Shown: positions 63,741 through 64,000 of the stretch, piece after piece | Position numbering within the stretch: position 1 is the stretch's first letter | Layout of the letters: every line of letters begins with the position of its first letter | NCBI RefSeq assembly: GCF_003449015.1 | Contig: NZ_QRGD01000005.1 | Location: forward strand, 124,001-188,000 | From: Aureibaculum luteum | GTDB lineage: Bacteria; Bacteroidota; Bacteroidia; Flavobacteriales; Flavobacteriaceae | Length of the DNA stretch: 64,000 nt | Reading direction: 5' to 3' | The notes under the pieces: generated by a model | Seen by the model: the letters and a program-made list of their open reading frames with translations, nothing else | Database searches by the model: none | What the model was told of the DNA's origin: nothing | Made by a program: the position numbers and the translations under genes

Positions 63741-64000
63741 ATGTCCAATTTTTTAAAATTAGTGCTACTTATTATTTCATTCTTCTTTATAAATTGTAAA
63801 AATGGTAAATCAGAAAAAGAAAACTTTGCTCAAAACAATACACGAGATATTGTAATCTCAGGTACAATGGATGCCGAATTGACTTCGCCACCGTTTGTCC
63901 CTGCTCCAGTGGGTAACAGAACAGCTAAGAAATTAATAGTAAATTTAGAAATAATTGAGAAAGAAGGTGTTTTATCTTCTGGGGTTAGCTATATGTATTG
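63741..64000 (+). CDS. nirK: Copper nitrite reductase, N-terminal part (partial)
   Basis: The first 86 residues are in the window. A lipoprotein signal (LLIISFFFINC) is followed by AELTSPPFVPAPVGNRTAKK, IVNLEIIEKEG and GVSYMY. These match the entrance of the first cupredoxin domain of NirK (LTSPPxVPxP, then V-E-x-x-E-x-x-G-V-x-Y-x-x-W). The copper-binding region would lie beyond the edge. Together with nosZ it suggests denitrification from nitrite to N2, with nitric-oxide reductase elsewhere. Confidence 0.85.
   Translation, partial: MSNFLKLVLLIISFFFINCKNGKSEKENFAQNNTRDIVISGTMDAELTSPPFVPAPVGNRTAKKLIVNLEIIEKEGVLSSGVSYMY

Noticed and set aside
1-64000. CRISPR array, prophage or integrative element
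   Set aside because: No regular direct repeats with spacers, no integrase or phage structural genes, and the only tRNA has no repeated 3' end nearby.

Overview
The window is AT-rich (about one-third G+C by eye) and carries many marks of the family Flavobacteriaceae (phylum Bacteroidota). These include promoters with the TAnnTTTG -7 box instead of a sigma70 -10, few Shine-Dalgarno sequences, many lipoproteins with short Cys lipoboxes, a bacillithiol deacetylase, a fused ResB-CcsA cytochrome c assembly protein and a clade II type Sec-dependent nitrous oxide reductase. The sulfatase and alpha-L-fucosidase suit a marine, algal-polysaccharide lifestyle (inference). No phage, insertion sequence or CRISPR array is visible.

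Layout. 1-9.5 kb: end of a BatA-like membrane protein, a dihydroorotase-like pseudoenzyme, small enzymes, a carotenoid/retinol-type FAD oxidoreductase that apparently starts with CTG, a conserved protein of unknown function and a sulfatase. 9.7-17.4 kb: Bcp peroxiredoxin, an iron-sulfur-less endonuclease III, an ECF sigma factor with an unlisted 47-residue ORF behind it, UvrA, TPR proteins, tRNA-His and BshB1. 17.5-23.4 kb: a tripartite RND efflux operon with a small zinc-ribbon gene. 23.5-31.9 kb: a secreted nuclease/phosphatase-fold protein, GH29 fucosidase, a transsulfuration enzyme, two copies of a 55-bp repeat, glutathione peroxidase and CcsBA. 32-37.6 kb: housekeeping genes and a ribosomal protein S1 with an extra N-terminal DUF2853-like domain.

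37.8-56.2 kb is the most interesting part, a stress/anaerobiosis island. It holds six double-domain universal stress proteins, an MlaEFD-type lipid transporter, an FMN-binding split-barrel protein, a divergent sigma-like protein, an MscS channel, HemN, an Rrf2 regulator, and a two-component system made of a PAS-LOV-PAS histidine kinase and a CheY-CRP fusion response regulator. Eleven 14-bp dyads of the form (A/C/T)TGAYnnnnRTCA(T/G) lie in its intergenic regions. Each is followed, after exactly 22 bp, by a TAnnTTTG-like -7 box aimed at a gene, giving 13 promoters with identical geometry. This is the signature of a CRP/FNR-family activator. The fused response regulator keeps the Glu and Arg that read TGA and has no oxygen-sensing cysteines, so it is the best local candidate. 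Its partner kinase has a complete LOV flavin site, so blue light or flavin redox state may be an input (inference).

56.2-64 kb is the denitrification end: fasciclin lipoprotein, cytochrome c lipoprotein, NosZ, a NosB-position membrane protein, NosL, a cupin, NosD, NosF, NosY, and at the window edge the first 86 residues of a copper nitrite reductase (NirK). The nosZ transcript starts from one of the island's dyad promoters. This links the Usp/HemN/Mla genes with anaerobic respiration in one predicted regulon.
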